A program made the position numbers and the translations under genes. From positions 1-64,000 of the forward strand of contig NZ_VFVL01000008.1 of the NCBI RefSeq assembly GCF_006442815.1: 64,000 nucleotides of DNA. The letters run 5' to 3'. Origin of the DNA: Mesorhizobium sp. B2-4-3 (GTDB lineage: Bacteria; Pseudomonadota; Alphaproteobacteria; Rhizobiales; Rhizobiaceae). Below the pieces are notes generated by a model. The model saw only the letters and a program-made list of their open reading frames with translations. It had not been told where the DNA came from and made no database searches. This document shows positions 1 to 9,829 of this stretch, one piece after another; position 1 is the stretch's first letter; the number at the start of each line of letters is the position of its first letter.

Positions 1-245
1 GAACCTCCCCGCGCAAAACGCACGAAACTGTTCGCGATGTCTTCGCACACCTGTTCGCGATGTCCCCAGTCCATACACCCCCTTGAGGGGGAGATGGCCG
101 GCAGGCCAGAGAGGGGGGCCTCGCGCCGACGTCTCCGATAAACCCCCGGCTCCTCCCCCTGGCCCACCTCTCCCGCCTTTATCGGCCAGCCCGTATCGGC
201 TAAGGGCTTCGCAACAAAGCCCTCTCGCCCGGACCGCCGCCCAAA
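1..245. other. Left-edge non-coding region with a short direct repeat and a REP-like palindrome
   Basis: I find no convincing gene here. A 14-base direct repeat, CTGTTCGCGATGTC, occurs at 28-41 and 51-64. A GC-rich repeat unit containing GGGGGAGATGGCCGGCAGG lies at about 78-119 and belongs to the same family as the copies at 2281-2334 and 2409-2453. The rest is presumably the promoter and leader of the hydantoinase gene that starts at 246, but no clear -35/-10 pair is visible. Confidence 0.5.
78..119 (+). repeat. REP-like palindromic repeat, copy 1
   Basis: GC-rich unit with the core GGGGGAGATGGCCGGCAGG followed by CCAGAG and a run of G. The same core occurs at 2281-2334 in this orientation and at 2409-2453 inverted. 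GCCGGC and the CCCCC/GGGGG blocks give it hairpin potential. It lies upstream of the hydantoinase-like gene. Confidence 0.6.
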
Positions 246-2267
246 ATGACCGCCAAGCCTCCCCCCCTCTTCCTCGGCATCGACACCGGCGGCACCTACA
301 CCGATGCCGTGCTGTGGTCGGAGGAAGGCGGACCCAAGGGCAAGGTTCTCGCCAAGGCCAAGTCGCTGACCACGCGCCACGATCTCGCCGTCGGCATTTC
401 CGGCGCGGTGGATGCGGTGCTTCAGCAATCCGCCACCGATCCTGCCGCCATCAAGCTGGTCTCGATGTCGACCACCTTGGCCACCAACGCGCTGGTCGAG
501 GGCCAGGGCGGGCGTGTGGCGCTGGTCATGATCGGCTTTTCCGAGGCCGACCTGGCGCGCGATGGGTTGAAGACCGCTTTAGGCACCGACCCGGTGGTGT
601 TCTGCCCCGGCGGCCATGACGTGCACGGCAATGCGGCAAAACTCGACCTTTCCGGCCTCGAGGCGGCGCTGCCCGAGCTTGGGCGTTCGGTGTCGGGCTT
701 CGCCGTCTGTGCCTATTTCGCCACCCGCAATCCGGCGCATGAGCTGGCGGCCCGCGACGTGATCCGCGACAAGACCGGCCTGCCGGTTACCGCCAGCCAT
801 GAGCTTTCGGCCAAGCTCGGCGGCCCGCGCCGGGCGCTCACCACTTTGCTCAATGCTCGCCTGATCTCGATGATCGACCGGCTGGTCGCGGCGACCGAAG
901 GGTTTCTGGCCAAGCGCGGCATTGCAGCACCCCTGATGGTGGTGCGCGGCGACGGCGCGCTGGTCTCGGCGGCCTTTGCCCGTCAGCGGCCGATCGAGAC
1001 CATTTTGTCCGGCCCGGCCGCCAGCCTTGTCGGCGCCCGCCACATGACCGGGCTGGACGACGCCATGGTCTCGGATATCGGCGGCACCACCACGGATGTC
1101 GCGGTGCTCGACGGCGGCCGCCCGCGGCTCGATCCCGAAGGCGCCACCGTCGGCGGCTTCCGCACCATGGTCGAGGCAGTCGCCATGCGCACCTTCGGCC
1201 TCGGCGGCGACTCGGAAGTGACGCTGGAAGACGGCGCGCTCGACCCGAAAATCCTGCTTGGGCCGCGCCGCCTGGTGCCGCTGGCGCTCTCTGGCATGGT
1301 GCATGGCGAGGCGGTGACTGGCGAACTGGAAAGACAACTCCGCGCGCCGAACCCCGGCCGCATGGACGGGCGCTTTGCCGTGCGGACCGGCGTGCCGGAC
1401 AGGCTCGCCGCCGGCCTCACCGGACCGGAAGCGAAACTCTACGAGACGATCGGTTCCGTGCCGCTCGCGCTCGACAGGCTGCTCGCTTCGAACGCGCAGA
1501 ACGCCACGCTGAACCGGCTGGTCGCGCGCGGTCTCGTCCATATCTCTGGCTTCACGCCGTCCGACGCCGCGCATGTGCTGCGCAAGCAGTCGAACTGGGA
1601 CACCGCCGCAGCCCGCCTCGGCGCCGAGCTCTTCGCTCGCCGCCGCGACGGCCGCGGCCAGACGATCGCGGCGACGCCGGAGGAGATTTCGCAGCGCGTG
1701 CTGGTGACGCTGACGCGCTGGTCGGCCGAATACATCCTTGAAACCGCCTTCGCCGAGGACGGGTTGGACGGCGCCGCCACCGTCGCGCACGCGCTGGTGC
1801 AGCGCGCGGTCGACGCGCATCCCGGCATCGCCCGCTTCACCGTCGCGCTCGACCGCCCGGTCATCGGCCTCGGCGCGTCGGCGCCGCTACATTATGCCAG
1901 CTTGCCGCCGCTGGTCGGCAATGGCTGCATCGTGCCGGAAGACACCGACGTCGCCAACGCGCTCGGCGCCGTCGTCGGCCAGGTGCGCGTCTCGGCCGAA
2001 GCCCGTGTCAGCCAGCCCAAGGAAGGCCTGTTCCGCCTCGCCTCGGGCCAGACGGTGAGAGATTTCACCGAGGAAGACAAGGCGATCGCGGCGGCCGAGG
2101 CCGATGTGCGCGCGCTCGCCGCCGAGCGCGCGAAGGACGCCGGCACCGACAGCGCCGAGATCGAAATCGCCACCGAATTCAAGGTCTCGACCATCGAGGG
2201 CCAGCGCATGTTCATCGAGGCGCATGTGGTGGCCGTCGCCTCGGGACGGCCGCGGATCGCGGTGTGA
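246..2267 (+). CDS. Hydantoinase/oxoprolinase family protein (HyuA/OplA-like subunit A)
   Basis: 673 residues. The N-terminus FLGIDTGGTYTDAVLW (about 9-24) and the later VSDIGGTTTDVAVLDGG (about 277) are the two phosphate-binding loops of the actin-like fold of hydantoinase A/5-oxoprolinase proteins, which perform ATP-dependent opening of cyclic amides such as hydantoins or 5-oxoproline. No hyuB-type partner lies next to it; the next gene is glcB, so subunit B is either elsewhere or not used. The substrate cannot be read from sequence. No clear ribosome-binding site precedes the ATG at 246, but the conserved loop starts nine residues in, so little room exists for another start. A REP-like palindrome pair follows the gene. 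Confidence 0.82.
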   Translation: MTAKPPPLFLGIDTGGTYTDAVLWSEEGGPKGKVLAKAKSLTTRHDLAVGISGAVDAVLQQSATDPAAIKLVSMSTTLATNALVEGQGGRVALVMIGFSEADLARDGLKTALGTDPVVFCPGGHDVHGNAAKLDLSGLEAALPELGRSVSGFAVCAYFATRNPAHELAARDVIRDKTGLPVTASHELSAKLGGPRRALTTLLNARLISMIDRLVAATEGFLAKRGIAAPLMVVRGDGALVSAAFARQRPIETILSGPAASLVGARHMTGLDDAMVSDIGGTTTDVAVLDGGRPRLDPEGATVGGFRTMVEAVAMRTFGLGGDSEVTLEDGALDPKILLGPRRLVPLALSGMVHGEAVTGELERQLRAPNPGRMDGRFAVRTGVPDRLAAGLTGPEAKLYETIGSVPLALDRLLASNAQNATLNRLVARGLVHISGFTPSDAAHVLRKQSNWDTAAARLGAELFARRRDGRGQTIAATPEEISQRVLVTLTRWSAEYILETAFAEDGLDGAATVAHALVQRAVDAHPGIARFTVALDRPVIGLGASAPLHYASLPPLVGNGCIVPEDTDVANALGAVVGQVRVSAEARVSQPKEGLFRLASGQTVRDFTEEDKAIAAAEADVRALAAERAKDAGTDSAEIEIATEFKVSTIEGQRMFIEAHVVAVASGRPRIAV

Positions 2268-2280
2268 GGGAGAGCGTAAT

Positions 2281-2334
2281 CTCCCCCCTTGTGGGGGAGA
2301 TGGCCGGCAGGCCAGAGGGGGGCGCTGTCCCGCC
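2281..2334 (+). repeat. REP-like palindromic repeat, copy 2
   Basis: Begins 14 bases after the stop of the hydantoinase-like gene. Core GGGGGAGATGGCCGGCAGG is shared with the copy at 78-119. Together with the inverted copy at 2409-2453 it forms a roughly 170-base inverted pair between two tandem genes, which could fold as a long hairpin in the transcript. Confidence 0.65.
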
Positions 2335-2408
2335 AGCGTCTCCGTTCTTACGCCGCTCCGAGGGGTGACATTGCACGGACAGAAAGTGACAAGGTTGGCG
2401 TTCCTTCG

Positions 2409-2453
2409 CGCCCCCCTCTGCCCTGCCGGGCATCTCCCCCACAAGGGGGAGAT
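2409..2453 (-). repeat. REP-like palindromic repeat, copy 3 (inverted)
   Basis: Inverted relative to 2281-2334: GCGCCCCCCTCTGCCCTGCC followed by GGGCATCTCCCCCACAAGGG. The pair sits between the hydantoinase-like gene and glcB and may terminate or stabilise the upstream transcript; that role is inferred. Confidence 0.6.
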
Positions 2454-2554
2454 CAGCAGCTTCGCCGCCCCGCCTAAATCCCCTACACCCTAAGCCGAAT
2501 TGACCCCGCAACCCCAAACATGCCAAAGGCCCCCGCTAACAAGGAGACGTGCAG

Positions 2555-4723
2555 ATGACCGACCGCATCGAGATCGCCGGGTTGCGGATTGCCCGGGAGC
2601 TCCATGACTTCGTGGCCGAGGAGGCGGCAGTCGGCACCGGCATCGACCCGGAAGTATTCTGGACCGGCTTTTCGGCCATCGTCCACGACCTCGCGTCGAA
2701 GAACCGGGCGCTGCTGGCAAAACGCGACGCCATGCAGGAAAAGCTCGACGGCTGGTACCGCGAAAACGGCGCGCCGATCGACATGGAGGCCTACAAGAAT
2801 TTCCTGAAGGAGATCGGCTACCTTGTGCCCGAAGGCCCGGCCTTCAGCGTCTCGACCGTCAATGTCGATCCCGAGATCGCCGTCGTCGCCGGACCGCAGC
2901 TGGTCGTGCCGGTGATGAACGCGCGCTATGCGCTCAACGCCGCCAATGCGCGCTGGGGCTCGCTCTATGACGCGCTCTACGGCACCGACGCCATTCCCGA
3001 GACCGGCGGCGCCGAGAAGGGCAAGGGTTTTAATCCCGCGCGCGGCGCCAAGGTGATCGCCTGGGCGAAGGATTTCCTCGACCAGTCCGTGCCGCTGACG
3101 ACAGGCAAATGGGCCGGCGTCAATGGGCTCTCGGTGGCGAATGGCGCGCTGAAAGCTGGTGAGGGCGCCGGCGCCACCACGCTTGCCGATCCAAAACAGT
3201 TCGCCGGCTATCGCGGCGATGCCGAGAATCCCGAAGCCGTGCTTCTGGTCAAGAACGGCCTGCATATCGAGATTGCAATCGACCGCGCCAACCAGATCGG
3301 CAGGACCGATCCTGCGGGCATCGCCGACGTCATCCTGGAATCGGCCTTGACCACCATCCAGGACTGCGAGGATTCGGTCGCCGCGGTCGATGCGCAGGAC
3401 AAGGTCGTCATCTACCGCAACTGGCTCGGCCTGATGAAGGGCGACCTTGCCGAGGAGATCAGCAAGGGCGGCAAGACCTTCACCCGCACGCTCAACCCCG
3501 ACCGTCGCTACACGGCGCCCAATGGCGGTCAGGTCCTGCTGCCTGGACGCTCGCTGATGCTGGTGCGCAACGTCGGCCACCTGATGACCAATCCGGCGAT
3601 CGCCGACCGCGACGGCAACGAGGTGCCGGAAGGCATCATGGATGCCGCCATCACCGCGCTGATCGCGCTGCACGATGTCGGCGACAACGGCCGGCGGATG
3701 AATTCCCGCGCCGGCTCGATGTATGTGGTGAAGCCGAAAATGCACGGGCCCGACGAGGTCGCCTTCGCCGTCGAGATTTTCGATCGCGTCGAGGCGCTGC
3801 TCGGCATGGCCAGGAACACCATCAAGATGGGCATCATGGACGAGGAGCGGCGCACCACCGTCAACCTCAAGGAGGCGATCCGCGCGGCACGCGAGCGCGT
3901 GGTGTTCATCAACACCGGCTTCCTCGACCGCACCGGCGACGAGATCCACACCTCGATGGAAGCCGGCCCGATGATCCGCAAGGGCGACATGAAGCAGGCC
4001 GCCTGGATCTCCGCCTATGAGGCCTGGAACGTCGACACCGGCCTGGAATGCGGTCTCGCCGGCCACGCCCAGATCGGCAAGGGCATGTGGGCGATGCCGG
4101 ATTTGATGGCGGCGATGCTGGTTGAGAAGATCGCCCACCCCAAGGCCGGCGCCAACACCGCCTGGGTGCCCTCGCCGACGGCGGCGACCCTGCACGCCAC
4201 GCACTACCACAAGGTCGACGTGCACGCCGTTCAGGCGGCGCTGAAGAGCCGGCCGAAGGCCAAGCTCGACGACATCTTGTCGGTGCCGGTCGCGGTGCGG
4301 CCGAACTGGACGCCGGACGAGATCCAGCGCGAGCTGGACAACAATGCGCAAGGCATCCTCGGCTATGTCGTGCGCTGGATCGACCAAGGCGTCGGCTGCT
4401 CGAAAGTGCCCGATATCAACGATGTCGGCCTGATGGAGGACCGCGCCACGCTGCGCATCTCCTCGCAGCACATCGCCAACTGGCTGCGCCACAAGGTGTG
4501 CTCGGAAATCCAGGTCCGCGATTCGTTGCAGCGCATGGCGGCGATCGTCGACCGCCAGAATGTCGGCGACCCGCTCTACCGGCCGATGGCGCCGGACTTC
4601 GACAATTCGATCGCCTTCCAGGCCGCCTGCGACCTGGTGTTCAAGGGGACGAGCCAGCCCAACGGCTATACCGAGCCGGTGCTGCATAAGCGGCGGCTGG
4701 AGCTGAAGGGGCGCGATCAGTAG
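2555..4723 (+). CDS. glcB: Malate synthase G
   Basis: 722 residues, the usual length of the single-chain G isoform. It condenses glyoxylate with acetyl-CoA to malate in the cytosol (glyoxylate shunt and glycolate use). Family hallmarks are [17 protein letters not shown] near residue 268, [20 protein letters not shown] near 398, and [20 protein letters not shown] near 452. AAGGAG at 2541-2546 is eight bases before the ATG at 2555 but only two before an in-frame GTG at 2549, so I chose the ATG. The gene stands alone, with REP-like repeats upstream and a TetR-controlled operon downstream. Confidence 0.97.
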   Translation: MTDRIEIAGLRIARELHDFVAEEAAVGTGIDPEVFWTGFSAIVHDLASKNRALLAKRDAMQEKLDGWYRENGAPIDMEAYKNFLKEIGYLVPEGPAFSVSTVNVDPEIAVVAGPQLVVPVMNARYALNAANARWGSLYDALYGTDAIPETGGAEKGKGFNPARGAKVIAWAKDFLDQSVPLTTGKWAGVNGLSVANGALKAGEGAGATTLADPKQFAGYRGDAENPEAVLLVKNGLHIEIAIDRANQIGRTDPAGIADVILESALTTIQDCEDSVAAVDAQDKVVIYRNWLGLMKGDLAEEISKGGKTFTRTLNPDRRYTAPNGGQVLLPGRSLMLVRNVGHLMTNPAIADRDGNEVPEGIMDAAITALIALHDVGDNGRRMNSRAGSMYVVKPKMHGPDEVAFAVEIFDRVEALLGMARNTIKMGIMDEERRTTVNLKEAIRAARERVVFINTGFLDRTGDEIHTSMEAGPMIRKGDMKQAAWISAYEAWNVDTGLECGLAGHAQIGKGMWAMPDLMAAMLVEKIAHPKAGANTAWVPSPTAATLHATHYHKVDVHAVQAALKSRPKAKLDDILSVPVAVRPNWTPDEIQRELDNNAQGILGYVVRWIDQGVGCSKVPDINDVGLMEDRATLRISSQHIANWLRHKVCSEIQVRDSLQRMAAIVDRQNVGDPLYRPMAPDFDNSIAFQAACDLVFKGTSQPNGYTEPVLHKRRLELKGRDQ

Positions 4724-4812
4724 CGCGTCCGCGGGTGCAAGCGGCGCCGATCACATAAACGAGATATCGAGGTGATCGGGGACCGGCCCGCGAGGCATTG
4801 ACGATTCTCAAT

Positions 4813-4830
4813 CTACCTACTAGTTGGTAG
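4813..4830. promoter_or_regulatory. Palindromic operator, probably for the adjacent TetR regulator
   Basis: CTACCTACTAGTTGGTAG is an 18-base palindrome with only one mismatched pair, centred between 4821 and 4822. It lies 24 bases before the start of the membrane-protein gene and overlaps the place where a -10 box would sit downstream of TTGACG at 4798-4803. This arrangement fits repression by the TetR protein encoded as the second gene of the operon. Confidence 0.65.
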
Positions 4831-4853
4831 GCAGTTGAATGAAAGGAATCGTC

Positions 4854-5435
4854 ATGTCTGCACAAATGAACCGCGCCCAGTCCTCGAGCGGCTGGCTCAA
4901 AAGCTATTACTATCTGCGGTTTGCCGTATCGGCGGCCTGGGTGCTGGCGGCCGTCACCGTCGCGAAGTCGGCTCCGCCGCTCGCCGCCGTCATGCTGGTG
5001 GCCTATCCGGCCTGGGACGCGCTGGCGAACTATGTCGACGCGCAGCGCAGCGGCGGCTTGGGCCGCAACAAGTCGCAGTTGCTCAATTTTGTCGTCAGCA
5101 TCCTCACCGCGATCGCGGTCGCCATCGCGCTTGGCCGTGGCATGGCCGCGGTGCTCGCGGTCTATGGTGTCTGGGCCGTTGTCTCCGGCGCATTTCAACT
5201 TCTGACGGCGGTTCGTCGCTGGAAGACCAGCGGCGCGCAGTGGGCGATGATCCTGAGCGGTGCTCAGTCGGCGCTGGCCGGCCTCTTCTTCGTCAAGATG
5301 GCGGGCGGCGCGGAGGCCATCGGCATCGCCAATGTCGCGCCCTATGCCGCGTTCGGCGCCTTCTACTTCCTGGTGTCCGCCGTGTGGCTTTCCGTCGGCG
5401 ATATGCTTCGCAAGTCGCGGCAGGTCGCGAGTTGA
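4854..5435 (+). CDS. DUF308/HdeD-like integral membrane protein
   Basis: 193 residues, almost entirely hydrophobic, with about six membrane segments (for example about 25-45, 78-100, 105-125, 135-155 and 165-185), arranged as in small DUF308 (HdeD-like) inner-membrane proteins. No catalytic motif is visible and the function is unknown; acid or envelope stress is only a guess from the family. An AAAGGAA ribosome-binding site at 4842-4848 supports the ATG at 4854 over the in-frame ATG at 4839. It is the first gene of a two-gene operon with the TetR regulator that follows after 24 bases, and a palindromic operator precedes it. Confidence 0.7.
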   Translation: MSAQMNRAQSSSGWLKSYYYLRFAVSAAWVLAAVTVAKSAPPLAAVMLVAYPAWDALANYVDAQRSGGLGRNKSQLLNFVVSILTAIAVAIALGRGMAAVLAVYGVWAVVSGAFQLLTAVRRWKTSGAQWAMILSGAQSALAGLFFVKMAGGAEAIGIANVAPYAAFGAFYFLVSAVWLSVGDMLRKSRQVAS

Positions 5436-5459
5436 GGTTTGCCCCGCTGGACGTTAGGC

Positions 5460-6053
5460 ATGTCTATGGATAAGCCCTCGAACACCGCCGATGACATCCT
5501 GGCCGCCGCGCGAAGCTTCATCGTCGCCGGCGGCTACAATGGGTTCAGCTATGCCGATATCGCCGAGGTGGTCGGTATCCGCAAGGCGAGCATCCACCAC
5601 CATTTCCCCAGCAAGGTCGACCTCGTGCAAACCCTCGTCAGGCGCTATCTCGAGGATGCCGTCACGGGCATGACGGAGCTTGAGCGCAATGTGCCTGAGT
5701 CGCCTCGGTTGCTGCGAACCTATGCCGGCTTCTGGGCGCAGTGCATCGAGGACGCGAGCCGGCCGATCTGCGTCTGCGCCCTGCTCGCCAGCGAGCTCCC
5801 CGCCCTTCCGCCAGAGGTTGCCGTGGAGGTCCGGGCGTATTTTCAGTTTCTGTCGGGGTGGCTGACCGGCGTCATCGAGCGCGGCGCCGCGCAAGGCACA
5901 TTGACGATCGCCGCCGCGCCGCGCGTGGAAGCGGAGGCCTTCATGGCGACCGTGCACGGGGCGATGATTTCAGCGCGGGCCTATGGCGACGTCCTGACTT
6001 TCGGCATGATCCTGGCGTCGACGCTGCAGAAGCTGATCCCCGCTCCAGATTGA
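5460..6053 (+). CDS. TetR/AcrR family transcriptional regulator
   Basis: 197 residues. The N-terminal helix-turn-helix is clear: DDILAAARSFIVAGGYNGFS, then YADIAEVVGIRKASIHHHFP and SKVDLV at about residues 9-55. The C-terminal ligand domain ends near 195. The ATG at 5460 is preferred, with GGA eight bases upstream; an in-frame TTG lies at 5439 and another ATG at 5466. The protein follows the DUF308-like gene and probably represses the pair through the palindrome at 4813-4830. The ligand is unknown. The gene converges with comM, 28 bases beyond its stop. Confidence 0.9.
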   Translation: MSMDKPSNTADDILAAARSFIVAGGYNGFSYADIAEVVGIRKASIHHHFPSKVDLVQTLVRRYLEDAVTGMTELERNVPESPRLLRTYAGFWAQCIEDASRPICVCALLASELPALPPEVAVEVRAYFQFLSGWLTGVIERGAAQGTLTIAAAPRVEAEAFMATVHGAMISARAYGDVLTFGMILASTLQKLIPAPD

Positions 6054-6081
6054 AGAGGAAAGAAAGCCCGGCTCGCTGCCG

Positions 6082-7620
6082 TCACGCCGCGTGCGCCATC
6101 CGCTCCGCGCTCATCCGGTAGGAAATCGCCTCGGCCAGATGGATGCGGCCGACCGTCTCGCTGGCGTCGAGGTCGGCCAGCGTGCGGGCGACCTTCAGCA
6201 CGCGATGATAGGCGCGGGCCGAAAAGCCGAGCTTTTCGCTGGCATCCTTGAGCAGCGTCAGGCCGGCGGCATCGGGCTTGGCGATCTCCTCGATGATCGA
6301 AGGCGGGCAATGCGCGTTGGTGGTGGCGCCCGCTCCCAGTTGTTCCAGCCGCTCGCGCTGCATGGCGCGGGCGCGCGCCACGCGCTGCGCCACCGCGGCA
6401 CTTGTCTCGGCCTTGTCCGGCCGGATCAAGTCGCTCGCCGAGACCGCCGGCACTTCGATCCGAAGGTCGATGCGGTCGAGCAGCGGGCCGGAAATGCGCG
6501 CCTGGTATTCGGTGCGGCAGCGGTCGCCGCGCAGGCAGCGATAGCCAGGCTCGCCCGACATGCCGCAACGACATGGGTTCATCGCCGCCACCAGCTGGAT
6601 GCGCGCCGGATAGGTGACGCGGTGGTTGGCGCGCGCGATCATGCAGTCGCCCGTCTCCAGTGGCTGGCGCAGCGCATCGAGCGTCTGCGGCGTGAATTCC
6701 GGCAGCTCGTCGAGGAACAGCACGCCGTGATGGGCGAGCGAGGCCTCGCCCGGACGCGCGCGCAGCCCGCCGCCCACCATCGCCGCCATCGAGGCGGAGT
6801 GATGCGGGGCGCGGAATGGCCGCCGGTCGGTCAGCTTGCCTTCGCCGAGCTCGCCGGCGACGGAAGCGATCATCGACACTTCGAGCAGCTCCTTCGGCGC
6901 CAGCGGCGGCAGGATCGAGGGCAGGCGCTGCGCCAGCATCGACTTGCCCGAGCCCGGCGGCCCGACCATGAGAAGGTTGTGGCCGCCGGCGGCAGCCACT
7001 TCGACCGCACGCTTGGCACTCTCCTGGCCCTTGATGTCGGCGAGATCCGGCAGGTCGCGCGCCGCGAGCTTTATGCCGGCCTCGGGCCGCGACAACACCT
7101 GCGTGCCGCGAAAATGGTTGGCGATCGCGATCAGGCTGCGCGGCGCCAATATGTCGAAATCCTTGCCTGCCCAGGCCGCCTCCGGTCCGCAGGCGAAGGG
7201 ACAGATCAGGCCCTTGCCTTCGGCATTGGCGCCGATCGCCGCCGGCAGCGCCCCGGCGACGCCGGCAATGGTGCCGTCGAGCGACAATTCGCCAAGCACC
7301 ACATAGCCGGCGAGCATATCGCCCGGTATGGCGCCGAGCGCCGCCATCAACCCGAGCGCGATCGGCAGGTCGTAATGGCTGCCTTCCTTGGGAAGATCGG
7401 CCGGCGCGAGGTTCACCGTGACCTTCTTCGAAGGCATCGACAGGCCGGATGCGTGCAACGCCGCCTGCACGCGCTCCCGGCTTTCGGCCACCGCCTTGTC
7501 CGGCAGGCCGACGATCTGCATGCCGACCTTGCCCGGCCCGACCATCACCTGGACATCGACCGGCACGGCCTCGATGCCCTGGAAAGCGACCGTGCGAACT
7601 CGCGCCACCATTTTGTCCAA
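6082..7620 (-). CDS. comM: YifB/ComM family Mg-chelatase-like AAA+ ATPase
   Basis: 512 residues, normal for the family. The N-terminal Lon-protease-like (ChlI) domain spans about 1-170. The AAA+ core has Walker A GPPGSGKSMLAQ near residue 220, Walker B VLFLDELPEF near 300, and the conserved MNPCRCG motif near 347. A C-terminal Mg-chelatase domain completes it. Vibrio ComM is a branch-migration helicase that helps integrate transforming DNA; the role here is inferred from the family. The gene stands alone and converges with the TetR gene. Confidence 0.92.
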   Translation of the reverse strand: MDKMVARVRTVAFQGIEAVPVDVQVMVGPGKVGMQIVGLPDKAVAESRERVQAALHASGLSMPSKKVTVNLAPADLPKEGSHYDLPIALGLMAALGAIPGDMLAGYVVLGELSLDGTIAGVAGALPAAIGANAEGKGLICPFACGPEAAWAGKDFDILAPRSLIAIANHFRGTQVLSRPEAGIKLAARDLPDLADIKGQESAKRAVEVAAAGGHNLLMVGPPGSGKSMLAQRLPSILPPLAPKELLEVSMIASVAGELGEGKLTDRRPFRAPHHSASMAAMVGGGLRARPGEASLAHHGVLFLDELPEFTPQTLDALRQPLETGDCMIARANHRVTYPARIQLVAAMNPCRCGMSGEPGYRCLRGDRCRTEYQARISGPLLDRIDLRIEVPAVSASDLIRPDKAETSAAVAQRVARARAMQRERLEQLGAGATTNAHCPPSIIEEIAKPDAAGLTLLKDASEKLGFSARAYHRVLKVARTLADLDASETVGRIHLAEAISYRMSAERMAHAA

Positions 7621-7741
7621 GCCCCCGATACTGGCTCGCGCGCGGCCTTGCGATCAGGCGGCGAGCGAAGTCAGGCTAGACAACCACAGATTTTCCCTTT
7701 GGGCAAGAACATTACAGGAACGCAGGCAATTGCGCATCTCG

Positions 7742-8692
7742 TTACTGCGCAGCAGTCGAATGTTGCGGCGGCAACGGAACCTTCGAGAACATCTTACCCA
7801 GACCTCGTAGATGTGGCTTGGTGAATCGACGGCGGTAGTAGTGAGCTGCCAGGGCGGCGGACCAGTATTTTCTTCGCAGCCCGATAAGGCCAAGGATCAT
7901 CTTTCGCCTACGGGCGGATTTCAAAATCAGCGTCCCCTCGGGAATATCCAATCCCGACAGGATTCTGTAGAAATTGAAAACATCGGCGAAAGGCACGCGC
8001 CTATAGCGCCAGGGCTTGGCCGATCCCGCATAGTGGATCACCTTGGGAAGCTGCCGTTCGATTTCCAAATACCGATCTGAGAAGAAATTCCATTCCCTGC
8101 CCAGGAAAAGAACTCGTCCGCGCACCACCGTATTCAAGGCTGTCTGGTCGAGGTATCGCGACTTGGCGGTCTCGCGAACTTTTGCAAAGATCCTGTCCGC
8201 AATGCCTTCCCTGCGCCAGGCGACGAGGTTCATCGCCAGAACGCCGGAATTGATATATTCATTCCGGGACATTTCGATGTCGTCGAGTTCCTCCTGCTCG
8301 ACCAAGCCGTCAACCACGCCGGCGACCAAATTGTCGCCCAAATCCGCCGACCAGAGGTCGCCGAGATCGGATACCACCAGCGTATCTGCATCCATGTAGA
8401 TGGCCTTGTCGCAATCAGGCAATATCTCGGGAATGAGTATTCGGGCATATGCGGCGGTCGTCAGCAACTTCCCTCTTGTCGGCAGATCGGAAATCCGCTT
8501 GGCGTCTGCTCGGACGATCTGACAGTCGATTCCATTTCGCTCACAAAAAAGGCGAAGCTCTATCACGCTCGCAGGCTCTATTCCTGCATCGATGACAACG
8601 AATTTTGCCTCGCGATTATGAATCCAAGCAGAAAAGATGAATAAAAAAAGTCCGGACACAAAGTTATTGTCGCTTGCGGTGACAATTATCAT
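7742..8692 (-). CDS. Glycosyltransferase family 8 protein
   Basis: About 316 residues. The start MIIVTASDNNFVSGLFLFIF and the metal-binding motif IYMDADTLVVSDLGDLW (about residues 98-114, with a DxD) are diagnostic of GT8 retaining transferases such as lipopolysaccharide galactosyl/glucosyltransferases, which use a UDP-sugar. ATG 8692 is preferred, with AGGGG ten bases upstream; the frame stays open to 8734. The gene looks less GC-rich than its neighbours (runs such as AAAAAAGT and AATTTTG), a possible sign of acquisition. It stands alone; the acceptor is unknown but cell-surface polysaccharide is likely. Confidence 0.83.
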   Translation of the reverse strand: MIIVTASDNNFVSGLFLFIFSAWIHNREAKFVVIDAGIEPASVIELRLFCERNGIDCQIVRADAKRISDLPTRGKLLTTAAYARILIPEILPDCDKAIYMDADTLVVSDLGDLWSADLGDNLVAGVVDGLVEQEELDDIEMSRNEYINSGVLAMNLVAWRREGIADRIFAKVRETAKSRYLDQTALNTVVRGRVLFLGREWNFFSDRYLEIERQLPKVIHYAGSAKPWRYRRVPFADVFNFYRILSGLDIPEGTLILKSARRRKMILGLIGLRRKYWSAALAAHYYRRRFTKPHLRGLGKMFSKVPLPPQHSTAAQ

Positions 8693-8887
8693 GAAACTGC
8701 GACCCCTGGAAAATGGGGAGTCAGGCCCTGCCATGGTGGATAGAGCGCAAGAGCGTTCCCGGTCATAGGCAGCACGTTGGCATCCCGCCCCTCAAATAGT
8801 TCATCGTCCTGCAGGGGGAGCTCGTTACCTTATTCGGCGACACGACGGGCCCGGTGCATGGAACGCCGCCTGCATCGCGGATGAGAA

Positions 8888-9829
8888 TTACCCCCGCTTC
8901 CCTTCCACGCAATCCCAGAACAGGGCGGCTATATCCGCCCCGCCAAAACGCTGCACTTCGCGCACGCCGGTCGGCGAGGTCACGTTGATCTCGGTCATGT
9001 AGTCGCCGATCACGTCGATGCCGACCAGGATGAAGCCCCGCTCCCTGAGCGCCGGTCCGATGCGGGCGCAGATCTCGCGCTCGCGCGCGGTCAGCTCGGT
9101 TTTTTCGGCGCGGCCGCCGACATGCATGTTGGAACGGGAGTCGTGCTCGGCCGGCACGCGGTTGATGGCGCCGACCGGCTCGCCGTCAATCAGGATGATG
9201 CGCTTGTCCCCCTTGCGCACGTCCTTGAGATAGCGCTGCACGATATAGGGCTCGCGAAACAGCTGGCCGAACATTTCGAGCAGCGAGGCGAGATTGCGGT
9301 CGGCCTCGTGCAGATGAAAGATGCCGGCGCCGCCATTGCCGTAGAGCGGCTTGACGATGATGTCGCCGAATTCCTTGCGGAAAGCGGCCACCTCCATCGG
9401 GTCCTTGGTGATCAGCGTCTCCGGCATCAGGTCCGGGAATTCGGTGACGAAGATCTTTTCCGGGCTGTTGCGCACCCAGGCCGGGTCGTTGACCACCAGC
9501 GTCTTCGGATGGATGCGCTCCAATATGTGCGTGGTGGTGATGTAGTTCATGTCGAAGGGCGGGTCCTGCCTCAGCAGCACCACGTCCATCTCGGAGAGGT
9601 CGGTGCGCACCTTCTCGCCGAGCGAATAGTGGTTGCCCTTCTCGTCGCGCACCTGCATCTCCTCGATGCGCGCGAACACCTTGCCGCCCAGCATCGACAG
9701 CCGGTCAGGCGTGTAGTGGAAAAGCTTGTGGCCGCGCCGCTGCGCCTCCAGCGACAGCGCGAAGCTGGTGTCGCCGGCGATCGACACGGTGGAGACATGG
9801 TCCATCTGGACGGCGATCTTCAGCGGCAT
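8888..9829 (-). CDS. gshB: Glutathione synthetase
   Basis: 313 residues, matching the proteobacterial enzyme that joins gamma-glutamylcysteine and glycine with ATP. The N-terminus [20 protein letters not shown], the ATP-grasp segment [17 protein letters not shown] (about 155-171) and the C-terminal metal-binding [18 protein letters not shown] (about 277-294) are all typical. The gene is monocistronic, with repeat-rich DNA upstream. Confidence 0.96.
   Translation of the reverse strand: MPLKIAVQMDHVSTVSIAGDTSFALSLEAQRRGHKLFHYTPDRLSMLGGKVFARIEEMQVRDEKGNHYSLGEKVRTDLSEMDVVLLRQDPPFDMNYITTTHILERIHPKTLVVNDPAWVRNSPEKIFVTEFPDLMPETLITKDPMEVAAFRKEFGDIIVKPLYGNGGAGIFHLHEADRNLASLLEMFGQLFREPYIVQRYLKDVRKGDKRIILIDGEPVGAINRVPAEHDSRSNMHVGGRAEKTELTAREREICARIGPALRERGFILVGIDVIGDYMTEINVTSPTGVREVQRFGGADIAALFWDCVEGKRG

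Noticed and set aside
2483..4687. A 734-codon open frame antisense to glcB
   Set aside because: Antisense shadow of a strongly conserved gene; no ribosome-binding site or recognisable domain.
4641..5198. Minus-strand frame opposite the DUF308-like gene
   Set aside because: No motif or ribosome-binding site, and it would cover the TetR operator and promoter.
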